From NCBI RefSeq assembly GCF_026343115.1, contig NZ_JAPEMC010000001.1, forward strand, positions 4,173,501 through 4,237,500: 64,000 nt of DNA. The letters are read 5' to 3'. This DNA is from Streptomyces sp. NBC_00102 (GTDB taxonomy: Bacteria > Actinomycetota > Actinomycetes > Streptomycetales > Streptomycetaceae). Below are positions 42,004-49,761 of this stretch, piece after piece. Under the pieces are notes generated by a model. It made no database searches, had not been told where the DNA came from, and worked only from the letters and a program-made list of their open reading frames with translations. Each line of letters starts with the position of its first letter. The first letter of the stretch is position 1. The translations under genes and the position numbers were made by a program.

Positions 42004-42029
42004 GTGATATCACCCTGATCGTGCGACAC
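42004..42029. promoter_or_regulatory. Palindrome and GACAC motif before sepX
   Basis: GTGATATCAC (42004-42013) is a perfect palindrome and GACAC (42025-42029) is a WhiA-like pentamer. They lie 50-75 nt before the sepX start in an AT-richer stretch. BldD- or WhiA-type control of a division gene would fit, but the motifs are short. Confidence 0.35.
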
Positions 42030-42079
42030 ACCGTGGCAATTGGCGGATGCCGCCGTGCAAACCCCTCTACGGTGTGAGC

Positions 42080-43324
42080 GTGAGCAGCAGCGGCCTCATC
42101 TACGCAGTCATCGTCGGGGCCTGGGCCGCCTACTTGGTGCCGATGTGGCTCCGAAGGCAGGACGAACTCAACGAAGCGCGTCCGACGGAACGCTTCAGCA
42201 CCGCCATCCGGCTGCTGTCCGGACGGGCGGCGATGGAGCGTCGTTACGCCAAGGAGTTGCGGGAACGCGACGCCGAGGGGGCGGAACCGGTCGTCGACCC
42301 GGACGCCGAGACGGACCGAATGGAGTCCGTCGACGTCCGGGCCTTCGCCGCGCCCGGGGCACACACCGAAGCCAGGATCCTCGATCCGGCGCACGCTTCC
42401 GGGCGGCCGTCCGGACGTCCGGCGGTGGAGCACCCGGCGCACCCCGCCCACTCGGGCCACTCCGTACAGTCGGCGCACTCCGCGCACGAGCGGAGCGACC
42501 CGCGGGACCGTCAGGCGGCGCAGCGCCCGTCCGCCGGGCGGCCTCCCGAGCAGCGCGTCGCGCCGTCCGCGCCGCGCGCCCGGGGCGGGGCCGAGGACGC
42601 CGAACGCGTCCGTCGCGCCCAGCGCTCCCAGGTGCTGGCCCGTCGTCGGCGCACCACCAGCGTCCTCTTCCTCGTCTTCACCGCGGGCGCGATCGTCGCG
42701 GCGGTCGGCGGTCTCGGCTTCCTGTGGGCCCCCGCCGCACCGGCGTTGATGCTCAGCGCCTACATCGTGCACCTGCGCGCCCAGGAGCGGAGGCGGTTCG
42801 CCTTCACCATGGACCGCCGGCGGGCCGAGGACGCGGCCCAGCGCCTGCGCGAGAACCGCCCGCGCCGCCACCAGCAGCCGGCGGCACCCGCGGTCGAGCC
42901 CGACGGGGAACCCGAAGCACACCACCCGGCGGACCCGGCCCCCGTGCCGGCCGTCTCCCCGCAGGAGGCCGGCCGCCGGGCGCTCGTCGAGCAGACGGAC
43001 CACGCGGAGTGGGTGGACCAGCAGCGCGAACGCGGCCGGGTCCAGGGCGATAGCTGGGAGCCCGTCCCCGTACCGCTGCCCACCTACGTCACCGCCCCGG
43101 TCGCCCCGCGCGCCTCCGGCGGTGTCGAGGTGAACGACCCGGAGACCTGGAGCGCCGCCCGCTCCAGCACCGCCGAGCCCACGACTCCGGACCCGGCCGT
43201 CCCCGACGTGGACCAGGCCCCCCGCCGCCGGCCCGACGCCCGTCGCACCCGCGACCGGGGCCGCACCCCGCTCTTCGACCAGTACGACGACGAGGAGGAC
43301 CGACCGCGTGCCGCCAACGAATGA
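42080..43324 (+). CDS. sepX: Divisome membrane protein SepX/GlpR
   Basis: A 414-residue protein. One helix lies at the very N-terminus (LIYAVIVGAWAAYLVPMWL, about 5-23) with RRQDELNEARPTERFSTA after it, the best-conserved part. Two further helices lie around 198-240. The rest is disordered and rich in Pro, Ala, Arg and His. This is the layout of SepX/GlpR, a septum protein of Streptomyces and the receptor for Glp in Corynebacterium. The start is GTG 42080, with GTG 42074 in frame. Confidence 0.85.
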   Translation: MSSSGLIYAVIVGAWAAYLVPMWLRRQDELNEARPTERFSTAIRLLSGRAAMERRYAKELRERDAEGAEPVVDPDAETDRMESVDVRAFAAPGAHTEARILDPAHASGRPSGRPAVEHPAHPAHSGHSVQSAHSAHERSDPRDRQAAQRPSAGRPPEQRVAPSAPRARGGAEDAERVRRAQRSQVLARRRRTTSVLFLVFTAGAIVAAVGGLGFLWAPAAPALMLSAYIVHLRAQERRRFAFTMDRRRAEDAAQRLRENRPRRHQQPAAPAVEPDGEPEAHHPADPAPVPAVSPQEAGRRALVEQTDHAEWVDQQRERGRVQGDSWEPVPVPLPTYVTAPVAPRASGGVEVNDPETWSAARSSTAEPTTPDPAVPDVDQAPRRRPDARRTRDRGRTPLFDQYDDEEDRPRAANE

Positions 43325-43465
43325 CGGCAGCGGAACGGCCCTCCGGCCCGACCGGCACCCGGGAGCGCCCGGGCCGGAACGCCCCCGGAACCCCGACACC
43401 CCTGACCAGGGGGGAACGGATTTCCAAGCACCCCCTGGAGGGTGCTAGAGTTTCACTCGTCGCAA

Positions 43466-43539
43466 GGGCCTGTGGCGCAGTCTGGTAGCGCACCTCGTTC
43501 GCATCGAGGGGGTCTGGGGTTCAAATCCCCACAGGTCCA
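43466..43539 (+). tRNA. tRNA-Ala (anticodon CGC)
   Basis: A 74-nt cloverleaf. Acceptor arms GGGCCTG and CAGGTCC pair with one G-T wobble. The D-loop contains the AGTCTGGTAGC pattern. The anticodon stem CCTCG/CGAGG holds the loop TTCGCAT, giving anticodon CGC for GCG codons. The T-arm is TGGGG-TTCAAAT-CCCCA. CCA is not encoded. A 17-bp terminator hairpin follows at 43576. Confidence 0.95.
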
Positions 43540-43586
43540 CAGACGACAGTTCGCGAGTAGCTCTCGTGAACGTCACGAGATCCCGT
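43540..43586 (+). repeat. 47-bp direct repeat, left copy, directly behind tRNA-Ala
   Basis: The sequence beginning CAGACGACAGTTCGCGAGTA at 43540 is identical over 47 nt to 44861-44907. The left copy begins on the nucleotide after the tRNA 3' end. The two copies flank a 1.27-kb stretch with a DUF6461-like gene, the arrangement expected for an element integrated beside a tRNA or for a local duplication. Confidence 0.85.
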
Positions 43587-43613
43587 TCAGCCGAGAGGCT
43601 GGGCGGGATCTCG
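43576..43613 (+). terminator. tRNA transcript terminator
   Basis: Arms of 17 nt (43576-43592 and 43597-43613) pair with two wobble positions around a GAGA loop. The left arm overlaps the end of the 47-bp repeat. Confidence 0.7.
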
Positions 43614-43785
43614 GCGTTGGTGGGGTGTGCCCGGAGCGGTGTCCGAACGTGGGCGGGGCCTCGATCAGCTGCCTGCCGGAGGATCGGCCTGGTTTTCGGG
43701 GTGGTTCAGGTGCGTAGGCCTCTTGTTCGGGCACATGGCCCCGCGAGACCTGCATGATCCAGACGAAACCCTCGGCGGGCGACCC

Positions 43786-44097
43786 TCATCCTCGTGCACC
43801 AGACTCCCGGGCGCCGGTGACGCACTCTTCCTCCCCGTGCCACCAGCCCAGTGCCTCGCCGTGTTCCAAGAGCTGGCGGATGCGAGGCCGGTTCGCCTCG
43901 GGCGGAACATCCATGGCCGCCATCCGGAACCGCTCGATCCCTTCGCCCGTCGTGTCGAGGCGGTGGAACACCTCCACCACTTTCTGCCGGGCAGTGGCTG
44001 AGCCGTCGTCCTTCAGCACGATCGGTCGGATCGTGCGGTTCTCAGACGGACGTACCGTCTCCCCGGCCCGGAGAACACCGTTGCTGTCTGGCTCCAC
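43786..44097 (-). CDS. Hypothetical protein downstream of DUF6461-like gene
   Basis: A 103-residue soluble protein starting near 44097, 21 nt after the stop of the neighbour on the same strand. Visible features are a basic-acidic TIRPIVLKDDGSATARQKVVEV stretch (quoted in part: IRPIVLKDDGSATARQKVV) and WWHGEEEC near the end. I recognise no family. Codon use is less GC-biased than in flanking core genes. It may be a truncated gene end. Confidence 0.4.
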   Translation of the reverse strand: MEPDSNGVLRAGETVRPSENRTIRPIVLKDDGSATARQKVVEVFHRLDTTGEGIERFRMAAMDVPPEANRPRIRQLLEHGEALGWWHGEEECVTGARESGARG

Positions 44098-44118
44098 CTC
44101 GATGAAGTCCGAGCGATG

Positions 44119-44724
44119 TCACCGGATCCGGATGGTGGCGCACGCGAACGTCGTGTCCTGGAGCAGCGTCGGAGTGATGGCGACGCCGGTCAGGTGCTCC
44201 GCCAGTGCGAACGCTGCCGGCGAGGACAGATCCGTTTCCGGAGACTCCTCCTCGAAATGGAACCCGATCCGCCCCATGAGGTCGAGGAGTTCGTCGGGTG
44301 CGGTGCCCCATCGGTCTTCCGGGAACATGGGGTCGAAGCACAGGCGAAGCACCTGGTCCTCTGCCCAGAGGAACGTACCGACGGCGTTGATGTTGACGAA
44401 GTGCGAGACCCAGCTCGTCCCGGCGGAGGCCGGCAGGACTCGATCTTCGGTGACTCCGAGGTAGCCGTTGGGCTCGATCAGGAGTGTCCAGGTGCCCACA
44501 GTGGTCATGGCGATCAGCTGACGGGCACCTTCCTCCAGGCCGTACTGGGCGAAAGCAGCGTCGACGACCGCGGCTATGCCCCGCAGAGGCGCCTCCTGTC
44601 GTCCTTCGAGCCGGGACATCAGCTCAGCAGGGGACAGGCCCCGCACCAGGGTGAAGCAGTACGCCTCGGCGATGTCTGGAAAGTCGTCCTCGAACCATGC
44701 GTAGTCCGCTCCGGTCTTCGTCAT
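44119..44724 (-). CDS. DUF6461-like hypothetical protein
   Basis: A 201-residue soluble protein starting at ATG 44724 (AAGG site), or three codons earlier at ATG 44733. YAWFEDDFPDIAEAYCFTLV (near 7-26) and WTLLIEPNGYLGV are the patterns I associate with DUF6461, found widely in Streptomyces accessory regions. No catalytic residues stand out. It lies between the two 47-bp repeats, so it may be cargo of a small tRNA-linked insertion. Confidence 0.65.
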   Translation of the reverse strand: MTKTGADYAWFEDDFPDIAEAYCFTLVRGLSPAELMSRLEGRQEAPLRGIAAVVDAAFAQYGLEEGARQLIAMTTVGTWTLLIEPNGYLGVTEDRVLPASAGTSWVSHFVNINAVGTFLWAEDQVLRLCFDPMFPEDRWGTAPDELLDLMGRIGFHFEEESPETDLSSPAAFALAEHLTGVAITPTLLQDTTFACATIRIR

Positions 44725-44733
44725 GCCGCCCAT

Positions 44734-45324
44734 CCTTGCCCCTGTGTCTGACAGCGGCGGAGCCGGCCGCCGGCGGGATGGGAAACGATCTCCGCCGATT
44801 CGGGAAGCGATCTTCGTACGCCTCTGGAGTGCCTGGTCAGGGGGACTCGTGAACAGCCCGCAGACGACAGTTCGCGAGTAGCTCTCGTGAACGTCACGAG
44901 ATCCCGTCCGGTCGGAAGACCGGGGTAGTTCGGGCGAGGGAGATGTACCGGGACCTTCGCCGGGCGTGCGGGCGGAGGAATCACCCGCCGCCGACCTGGC
45001 AGTCGTAACGACGCCACGGCTCGAACAAGGTGGAGACCGACGACAGCAGCCGACTGTGACTGCCCGGAGACACCGGCCGCCGGAATGGAGCCCCTTCTGG
45101 TGCCCTGCGTCCGACCCAGTCGATGTGCGACTTCAGTAACAACGGTTCCAGTAGAGCTGGTTGCGGGACAGCCCTTAGGTGGGTTCGGTAATCGAGAAGT
45201 GCCTCCTTGTCCGAGGCGCCCGAAGTACGCTGCACGACGAGGGCTGTTCAGGCCCGGTTGGAGGCTGGCTGAAGTGTCCGCACCATGCACCGGCTGGGTA
45301 CGCGAACTTCGAGGACACGCAGTC
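44734..45324. other. Intergenic region with repeat copy and IS-like relic
   Basis: The region carries the right copy of the 47-bp repeat (44861-44907) followed by a small hairpin (arms CCGGTC/GACCGG at about 44909-44924). At 45158-45173 the text GTTGCGGGACAGCCC looks like an IS5-type terminal repeat common in Streptomyces, but no transposase is found. A weak minus-strand ORF (44981-45235) has no start site of note and may be a relic. Confidence 0.4.
44861..44907 (+). repeat. 47-bp direct repeat, right copy
   Basis: Identical to 43540-43586 over 47 nt, then the sequences part. No tRNA sequence precedes this copy. The repeat pair would recombine to delete about 1.3 kb. Confidence 0.85.
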
Positions 45325-46092
45325 ATGTTCACCGGAAAGACCCTGGTCGACGGTGAATGGGTTGTCCGAAAGGACTGCTTCTCTCGTTCGCAGACGCTAG
45401 GAGCTACCTGCCAGAACAGTTTTTCCAGGAAGGTGACCCTCGTGGTCCATGGAGAGCTGGCAGGCAACGTCAAGGACATGGACCGGGGACTGAGCAGGAA
45501 ACTGTTGGCGGTGTTGGAATCACGCAAAGCGGGCCGACACATACACGTGGTCGACGCCGCCGGCTATTCAGATCTCCTGTTCGGAGCTCCGGCTCGCTGC
45601 CGGGATCTCAAGGTGCAGGGGGAATACGTAACGGTCATGCCCGAGGACGGAGATGGATTCCTCGGTGGACCGTTCGACAGGATTCATCTGCGCACCCGAG
45701 GGCTCGGCCGTTTCGAGGCCGGTGTTCTGGGACGCGGCACGCCGCGACACGAGAAGCTGCTGTCGCGTCTGATCGATCAGGTCACCGGGCGGATGGCACT
45801 CGAAGCCCGTGCCCCAGCGCGCCGCGGTCCACACTTCGACCTCGGCTGGATCAGTAAACGGACCGCGTACGGTGCGTGGGTGGCGGTTCCCCAGCAGCCG
45901 GCCGACGAACGGACGACATACCTGACGGATGTTGTCGAGCACGTGAGCAGGGCAGTCCGTTCTGTTCCGCGACACGGCCAGGCCCAGCCCCTAGTGGTTC
46001 TTGAGGACTCCGTAGACCTGAACTCCGGGCTGGAGGAGGAGGCGAGGTCGCTCGGTGTTCTCCTCAGGAAGGTCGGGGATGTTCCTCGTTGA
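45325..46092 (+). CDS. BRCT-domain protein in accessory island
   Basis: A 255-residue protein from ATG 45325 with a GAGGA site. Residues about 1-90 look like a BRCT fold: FTGKTL opening, GATCQNSFSRKVTLVVHG (the usual glycine plus T-x-LV-x-G), then LESRKAGRHIHVVDAAGYSD with the usual hydrophobic C-terminal helix. The C-terminal 160 residues match nothing I know and contain no nuclease or ligase motif. BRCT domains bind phosphoprotein or DNA ends. Codon use is mixed, pointing to transfer. Confidence 0.65.
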   Translation: MFTGKTLVDGEWVVRKDCFSRSQTLGATCQNSFSRKVTLVVHGELAGNVKDMDRGLSRKLLAVLESRKAGRHIHVVDAAGYSDLLFGAPARCRDLKVQGEYVTVMPEDGDGFLGGPFDRIHLRTRGLGRFEAGVLGRGTPRHEKLLSRLIDQVTGRMALEARAPARRGPHFDLGWISKRTAYGAWVAVPQQPADERTTYLTDVVEHVSRAVRSVPRHGQAQPLVVLEDSVDLNSGLEEEARSLGVLLRKVGDVPR

Positions 46093-46148
46093 AATGTTGA
46101 ACAAGCGTTACGGAGGCGTAGGAATCAGCGCAGTCAAGGGGGACGCTC

Positions 46149-46829
46149 GTGGGCAGCGTAAGACTGACTCGCACGTGTGTGAAGTGCCGCAATTTTGTCG
46201 AGGTCGAGCAGGACGGCTGCGTGGCTGTCCACACCAGGCCGCTGAGTGGTCTCCACTGCCATGCTTCCGGCCAGCTCGCCTCACGCGTGTCGGTCCAATG
46301 GGGGCCTGGACCTCGGCGTAGCCGCACGATGGTGAGCGAGGGCAAGGGGCGCGTGCATGGTGTGCGGAAGAACGCTGAGTACCTCAAGCCCCCTGAGTGG
46401 ATACCGAGTTATCAAGGCGCGCACCTGGCTTCGATCGGTTTGCCCGCCAAGGGATGGTTAGCTGTCTGGTTCCCAGCGCACACCATGTGGGAACACGAGC
46501 GGAAACTCCACAGCTGGCTTGGAAGCGATCGGTCGTTCCGGTGGGACGGCCGCCAGGGGTGTTGGACGGTTGCCAGCGATCGCTTCCCCCGAATAAGCAC
46601 GGAGCTGCTCCAGAGGTACCCAGGGGTCCTCATCGGCCGAGAGTACAACCCGAGTGAAAAGTGCAACTCGTCCTGTCAAAACGCCCGGGGCTTCCTGTGC
46701 ACATGCTCTTGCCTTGCGAAGTACCACGGTCGTGGGAAATGGCGCAGCGGGTGGACGACTCTGGGTGAGTTCGGCGATCGGCGCGAGGGTAGACCGTGGC
46801 ATTGGATGGCCGTCGCCGTTGCAAGCTGA
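46149..46829 (+). CDS. Cys-rich hypothetical protein (metal-binding pattern)
   Basis: A 226-residue protein from GTG 46149 with a GGGGGA site. The N-terminus has CVKC with a later His/Cys pair (GLHCHA), and the C-terminus has CNSSCQNARGFLCTCSC followed by KYHGRGKWR. This pattern resembles a CxxxCxxAxGxxCxCxC-xxxHG motif that I associate with small Actinobacteria proteins of unknown role. It probably binds zinc. It lies 57 nt after the BRCT gene on the same strand and may share its transcript. Confidence 0.6.
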   Translation: MGSVRLTRTCVKCRNFVEVEQDGCVAVHTRPLSGLHCHASGQLASRVSVQWGPGPRRSRTMVSEGKGRVHGVRKNAEYLKPPEWIPSYQGAHLASIGLPAKGWLAVWFPAHTMWEHERKLHSWLGSDRSFRWDGRQGCWTVASDRFPRISTELLQRYPGVLIGREYNPSEKCNSSCQNARGFLCTCSCLAKYHGRGKWRSGWTTLGEFGDRREGRPWHWMAVAVAS

Positions 46830-47065
46830 TCGCCTGGCACCCCTCTCGCAGAAGGCCTGCACAGCCGCCGAGCCACGCGTCCCGATCCTGCCGACCGAGA
46901 TTCCTGCCCGCATGGCCGCCCTGGGGCCGAAAGCCCGAGTACGTCCAGTACGGGGGCTTCCGGCCGACACTCCGAGAGCACACACCTGACGCCGCTCCTT
47001 GGCGGGCAAACCTTGGCTGACGCGGTACTGGCTTGGGTGGTTCGTCCATCTTCAGGAGGGTTCCG

Positions 47066-47263
47066 GTGCGGAAGTTTCTCGGTGTTCGTGCGGGTGCGGT
47101 GGTCGGGTGGGCGGTGGCGGCCATGCTGCTTTCCGCCCAGGGCGCGCAGGCCGCTCCACCGGTCGGACCTCCGGAGGACGAGCCGGGGACGGTCGTCATG
47201 TCCAACGAGGAGTACGACGCGATGATGGCGCAACGCTGTCCGGAGGAGGGCTGGGGGAGATGA
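47066..47263 (+). CDS. Small secreted protein
   Basis: A 65-residue protein from GTG 47066, with AGGAGG 6 nt upstream. A basic N-terminus, a hydrophobic core (AGAVVGWAVAAMLLSA) and the signal-peptidase site AQA before residue 30 form a signal peptide. The mature part is short and acidic, with one Cys and the sequence PEDEPGTVVMSNEEYDAMM. I recognise no family. It ends 62 nt before the ECF41 promoter. Confidence 0.65.
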   Translation: MRKFLGVRAGAVVGWAVAAMLLSAQGAQAAPPVGPPEDEPGTVVMSNEEYDAMMAQRCPEEGWGR

Positions 47264-47325
47264 CGGGACGGAGGCCGGTTCGACGGGGCCCGGTCCGGAG
47301 TCCCCGTGGCCGGGCCTCCAGGGAA

Positions 47326-47352
47326 TGTCACATCCCGTGGGGCTGTTCTGTC
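47326..47352 (+). promoter_or_regulatory. ECF41-type autoregulated promoter
   Basis: TGTCACA (47326-47332) and TGTC (47349-47352) are separated by 16 nt, close to the reported ECF41 consensus TGTCACA-N16-CGTC. A dyad TCTGTCTC/GAGACAGA overlaps the -10 region. It would drive the leader ORF at 47407 and the sigma gene. Confidence 0.6.
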
Positions 47353-47406
47353 TCTCCTGCGGAGACAGAGACGCTTTCCGAGCCCGTGACCCAGGAGGGA
47401 CCTCCC

Positions 47407-47475
47407 ATGATCCGCAAGGCCCGTGTACCGGCCGCCCCGGCGCGGCACCGCACCCTCACCGGTGCCGCGTCATGA
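47407..47475 (+). CDS. 22-residue leader peptide coupled to ECF41 gene
   Basis: ATG 47407 has AGGAGG 10 nt before it. The reading frame MIRKARVPAAPARHRTLTGA plus two residues ends TCATGA, so its stop overlaps the sigma factor start. The sigma start itself has no good ribosome site. Translation through the leader is therefore likely needed to start the sigma gene. Confidence 0.5.
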   Translation: MIRKARVPAAPARHRTLTGAAS

Positions 47476-48386
47476 CCGGTTCCGATGCCGTTACCGGCTC
47501 CGACGCGGCGCTCGCGCACTTCCAGGAGCACCACGCGGCCCTGTTCGGCATCGCCTACCGGATGCTCGGGAGCGCGGCGGACGCCGAGGATCTGCTCCAG
47601 GACACCTGGCTGGCCTGGAGCCGGGTCGATCACGCCCGGATCGACAGCCCCGGCGCCTATCTGGCCCGTACGATCACCAACCTCTCGCTCAACCGGCTGA
47701 CCTCGGCGACCGCGCGGCGGGAGGCGTACGTCGGGCCGTGGCTGCCCGAGCCGCTGGTCACCGAGCCCGACGCGAGCGACACGGTGGAGCAGGCGGAGGC
47801 GGTCTCGCTGGCGATGCTGGTGGTGCTGGAGTCGCTCTCCCCGCTGGAGCGGGCGGTCTTCGTGCTCAAGGAGGTCTTCGGCTACCCGTACGCGGAGATC
47901 GCCTCGATGGTCGACCGTACGGAACCGGCGGTGCGGCAGGCCGGCAGCAGGGCGCGCTCGCACGTACGGGCGCGCCGGCCGCGTTACGAGGCGGCACCCG
48001 AGGTGCGCCGCAGGGTCACCGACGAGTTCCTGGCGGCGTGCGTCGGCGGCGACCTGAACCGGGTGCTGGCGATGCTGGCGCCCGACGTGACGGTCTGGTC
48101 CGACGGCGGGGGCAAGGTCCACGCGGCGCTGCGGCCGATCCACGGCGCGGACAAGGTGGCCCGCTGGCTCCTGGGCGTGATGTCCGCGCCGCTGCCCGAC
48201 ACGGTGTACCACCGGGTCGACGTGAACGGTGAGCCCGGCCTGCTGGTCACGGTGGCCGGGGTGACCGACGACGTCCTCGTGGTGGAGACGGGCCCGGCCG
48301 GCATCGTGGGCATCCGGGTGGTCCGCAACCCGGACAAGCTGGAGCGGGTGCCCGTGCCGGAGCGGCCGTTCAGGCCGCGCGGCTGA
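47472..48386 (+). CDS. ECF41-type RNA polymerase sigma factor (SigJ-like) with SnoaL-like C-terminus
   Basis: A 304-residue ECF sigma. Region 2 includes FGIAYRMLGSAADAEDLLQD and region 4 includes YPYAEIASMVDRTEPAVRQ. The WLPEPL linker motif is present. A C-terminal SnoaL-like domain (about 185-290, DEFLAACVGGDLNRVLAML) ends with the NPDKL motif typical of ECF41, which sets activity in place of an anti-sigma factor. No usual anti-sigma gene is adjacent. ATG 47472 overlaps the leader stop. Confidence 0.88.
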   Translation: MTGSDAVTGSDAALAHFQEHHAALFGIAYRMLGSAADAEDLLQDTWLAWSRVDHARIDSPGAYLARTITNLSLNRLTSATARREAYVGPWLPEPLVTEPDASDTVEQAEAVSLAMLVVLESLSPLERAVFVLKEVFGYPYAEIASMVDRTEPAVRQAGSRARSHVRARRPRYEAAPEVRRRVTDEFLAACVGGDLNRVLAMLAPDVTVWSDGGGKVHAALRPIHGADKVARWLLGVMSAPLPDTVYHRVDVNGEPGLLVTVAGVTDDVLVVETGPAGIVGIRVVRNPDKLERVPVPERPFRPRG

Positions 48387-48410
48387 GGACCGCGCGGCGC
48401 TCGTGGTGGG

Positions 48411-48896
48411 TCAGGGCTGCTGGAGCGGCTTCTCCATGCAGATGCTGTTCTCGTACGTCCGGTAGTGGCCGAACTTCTCGCAGACCGTGTAGCCGCTCGA
48501 CGTGTAGAGCCCGATGGCCTCGGGCTGCTTGTCCCCGGTCTCCAGGACCATGCGCGTGCGGCCCGCGGTGCGGGCGTCCTCCTCCAGCAGGCCGAGGATA
48601 CGGCGGGCGAGACCCTGGCCACGTCCCTCGGGTATCACGAACATCCGCTTGACCTCGGCGTCGCCGTCGGAGTAGCCCTCTTCGTTCTGCTCCATGGCGC
48701 GCCAGCCGCCGGTCGCCACCGGGCGCTCCCGCTCGTCGTAGGCGAGCAGGTACAGGCCGTTGGGGGGTTCGAACATGGTGGGATCGAGGTGGGTCTGGTC
48801 GCCGCCGTCCTGGTAGCGCTCGATGTATTCGAGCTGGACCTCGTCGTTGAGCTTGACGGCGTCAGGGTGGTCGTACGACCGGCGCTGGATATTCAC
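48411..48896 (-). CDS. GNAT N-acetyltransferase
   Basis: A 161-residue GNAT. FVIPEGRGQGLARRILGLLE near 86-105 is the acetyl-CoA loop, followed by MVLETGDKQPEAIGLYTSSGY. The start is GTG 48896, without a clear ribosome site; a downstream start is possible but would cut the first strand. It is divergent from exonuclease III, with the 14-bp palindrome at 48906 between them. Substrate unknown. Confidence 0.78.
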   Translation of the reverse strand: MNIQRRSYDHPDAVKLNDEVQLEYIERYQDGGDQTHLDPTMFEPPNGLYLLAYDERERPVATGGWRAMEQNEEGYSDGDAEVKRMFVIPEGRGQGLARRILGLLEEDARTAGRTRMVLETGDKQPEAIGLYTSSGYTVCEKFGHYRTYENSICMEKPLQQP

Positions 48897-48905
48897 GCAG
48901 GTAAG

Positions 48906-48919
48906 CGTACATATGTACG
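48906..48919. promoter_or_regulatory. 14-bp perfect palindrome between GNAT and exonuclease III genes
   Basis: CGTACATATGTACG is fully symmetric and lies 10 nt before the GNAT start and 27 nt before the exonuclease start. Such a site in a short divergent region is a strong operator candidate. It does not match the LexA box (GAAC-N4-GTTC). Confidence 0.5.
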
Positions 48920-48945
48920 GGCCCTCGTTTGGGTACTGTTTCTGG

Positions 48946-49761
48946 GTGCTTACCGTCACCAGCGTCAACGTGAATGGGCTCCGCGCCGCCGCGAAGAAGG
49001 GCTTCGTCCCCTGGCTCGCGGAGACCGGGGCCGATGTCGTGTGCCTCCAGGAAGTACGCGCCGAGGCGGCCCAGCTCCCCGAGGAGGTACGGGAGCCCGA
49101 AGGCTGGCACGTGGTGCACGCGCCGGCCGCCGCCAAGGGGCGCGCGGGCGTATCCCTCTACTCACGGCGTGCGCCGGAGCGTGTCCAGATCGGTTTCGGC
49201 GGGTTCGGGATCGAGGGCGCCGAAGAGTTCGACCTCAGCGGCCGGTACGCCGAGATCGACCTCCCGGGCGTCACCGTCGCCAGCCTGTACCTGCCCTCCG
49301 GCGAGGTCGGCACGGAGCGCCAGGACGAGAAGGAGCGCTTCATGGCGGCCTTCCTCCCCTACCTGGTCGGACTCAAGGCGCGGGCCGCCGCCGAGGGGCG
49401 CGAGGTCGTCGTCTGCGGCGACTGGAACATCGCCCACCAGGAGGCCGACCTCAAGAACTGGAAGTCGAACCGGAAGAGCTCCGGCTTCCTCCCGGAAGAG
49501 CGGGAGTGGCTGACCCGGGTCTTCGAGGAGGCCGCGTACGTGGACGTGGTGCGCGCCCTCCACCCGGACCAGGAGGGCCCCTACTCCTGGTGGTCCTACC
49601 GTGGCCGCGCCTTCGACAACGACGCGGGCTGGCGGATCGACTACCAGGTGGCGACCCCCGGCCTCGCGGCCCGCGCGGTCAAGGCCTGGGTCGAGCGCGC
49701 CGAGACCCACCCGGAGCGGTGGAGCGACCACGCACCGGTGACGGTGGTCTACGAGCGCTGA
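48946..49761 (+). CDS. xth: Exodeoxyribonuclease III
   Basis: A 271-residue ExoIII/AP endonuclease. Key parts are TVTSVNVNGLRAAAKKG at the N-terminus, DVVCLQEVRAE with the metal Glu, YLPSGE, VVCGDWNIAHQEADLKN, and the C-terminal WSDHAPVTV with the catalytic His. It cleaves at abasic sites and removes 3' blocks in DNA repair. GTG 48946 is the chosen start, which gives the normal family N-terminus. It is divergent from the GNAT gene. Confidence 0.9.
   Translation: MLTVTSVNVNGLRAAAKKGFVPWLAETGADVVCLQEVRAEAAQLPEEVREPEGWHVVHAPAAAKGRAGVSLYSRRAPERVQIGFGGFGIEGAEEFDLSGRYAEIDLPGVTVASLYLPSGEVGTERQDEKERFMAAFLPYLVGLKARAAAEGREVVVCGDWNIAHQEADLKNWKSNRKSSGFLPEEREWLTRVFEEAAYVDVVRALHPDQEGPYSWWSYRGRAFDNDAGWRIDYQVATPGLAARAVKAWVERAETHPERWSDHAPVTVVYER

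Noticed and set aside
44981..45235. Possible transposase fragment on the minus strand
   Set aside because: Only a partial IS-like terminal sequence is nearby. The frame has no transposase motif, so I do not call it a gene.
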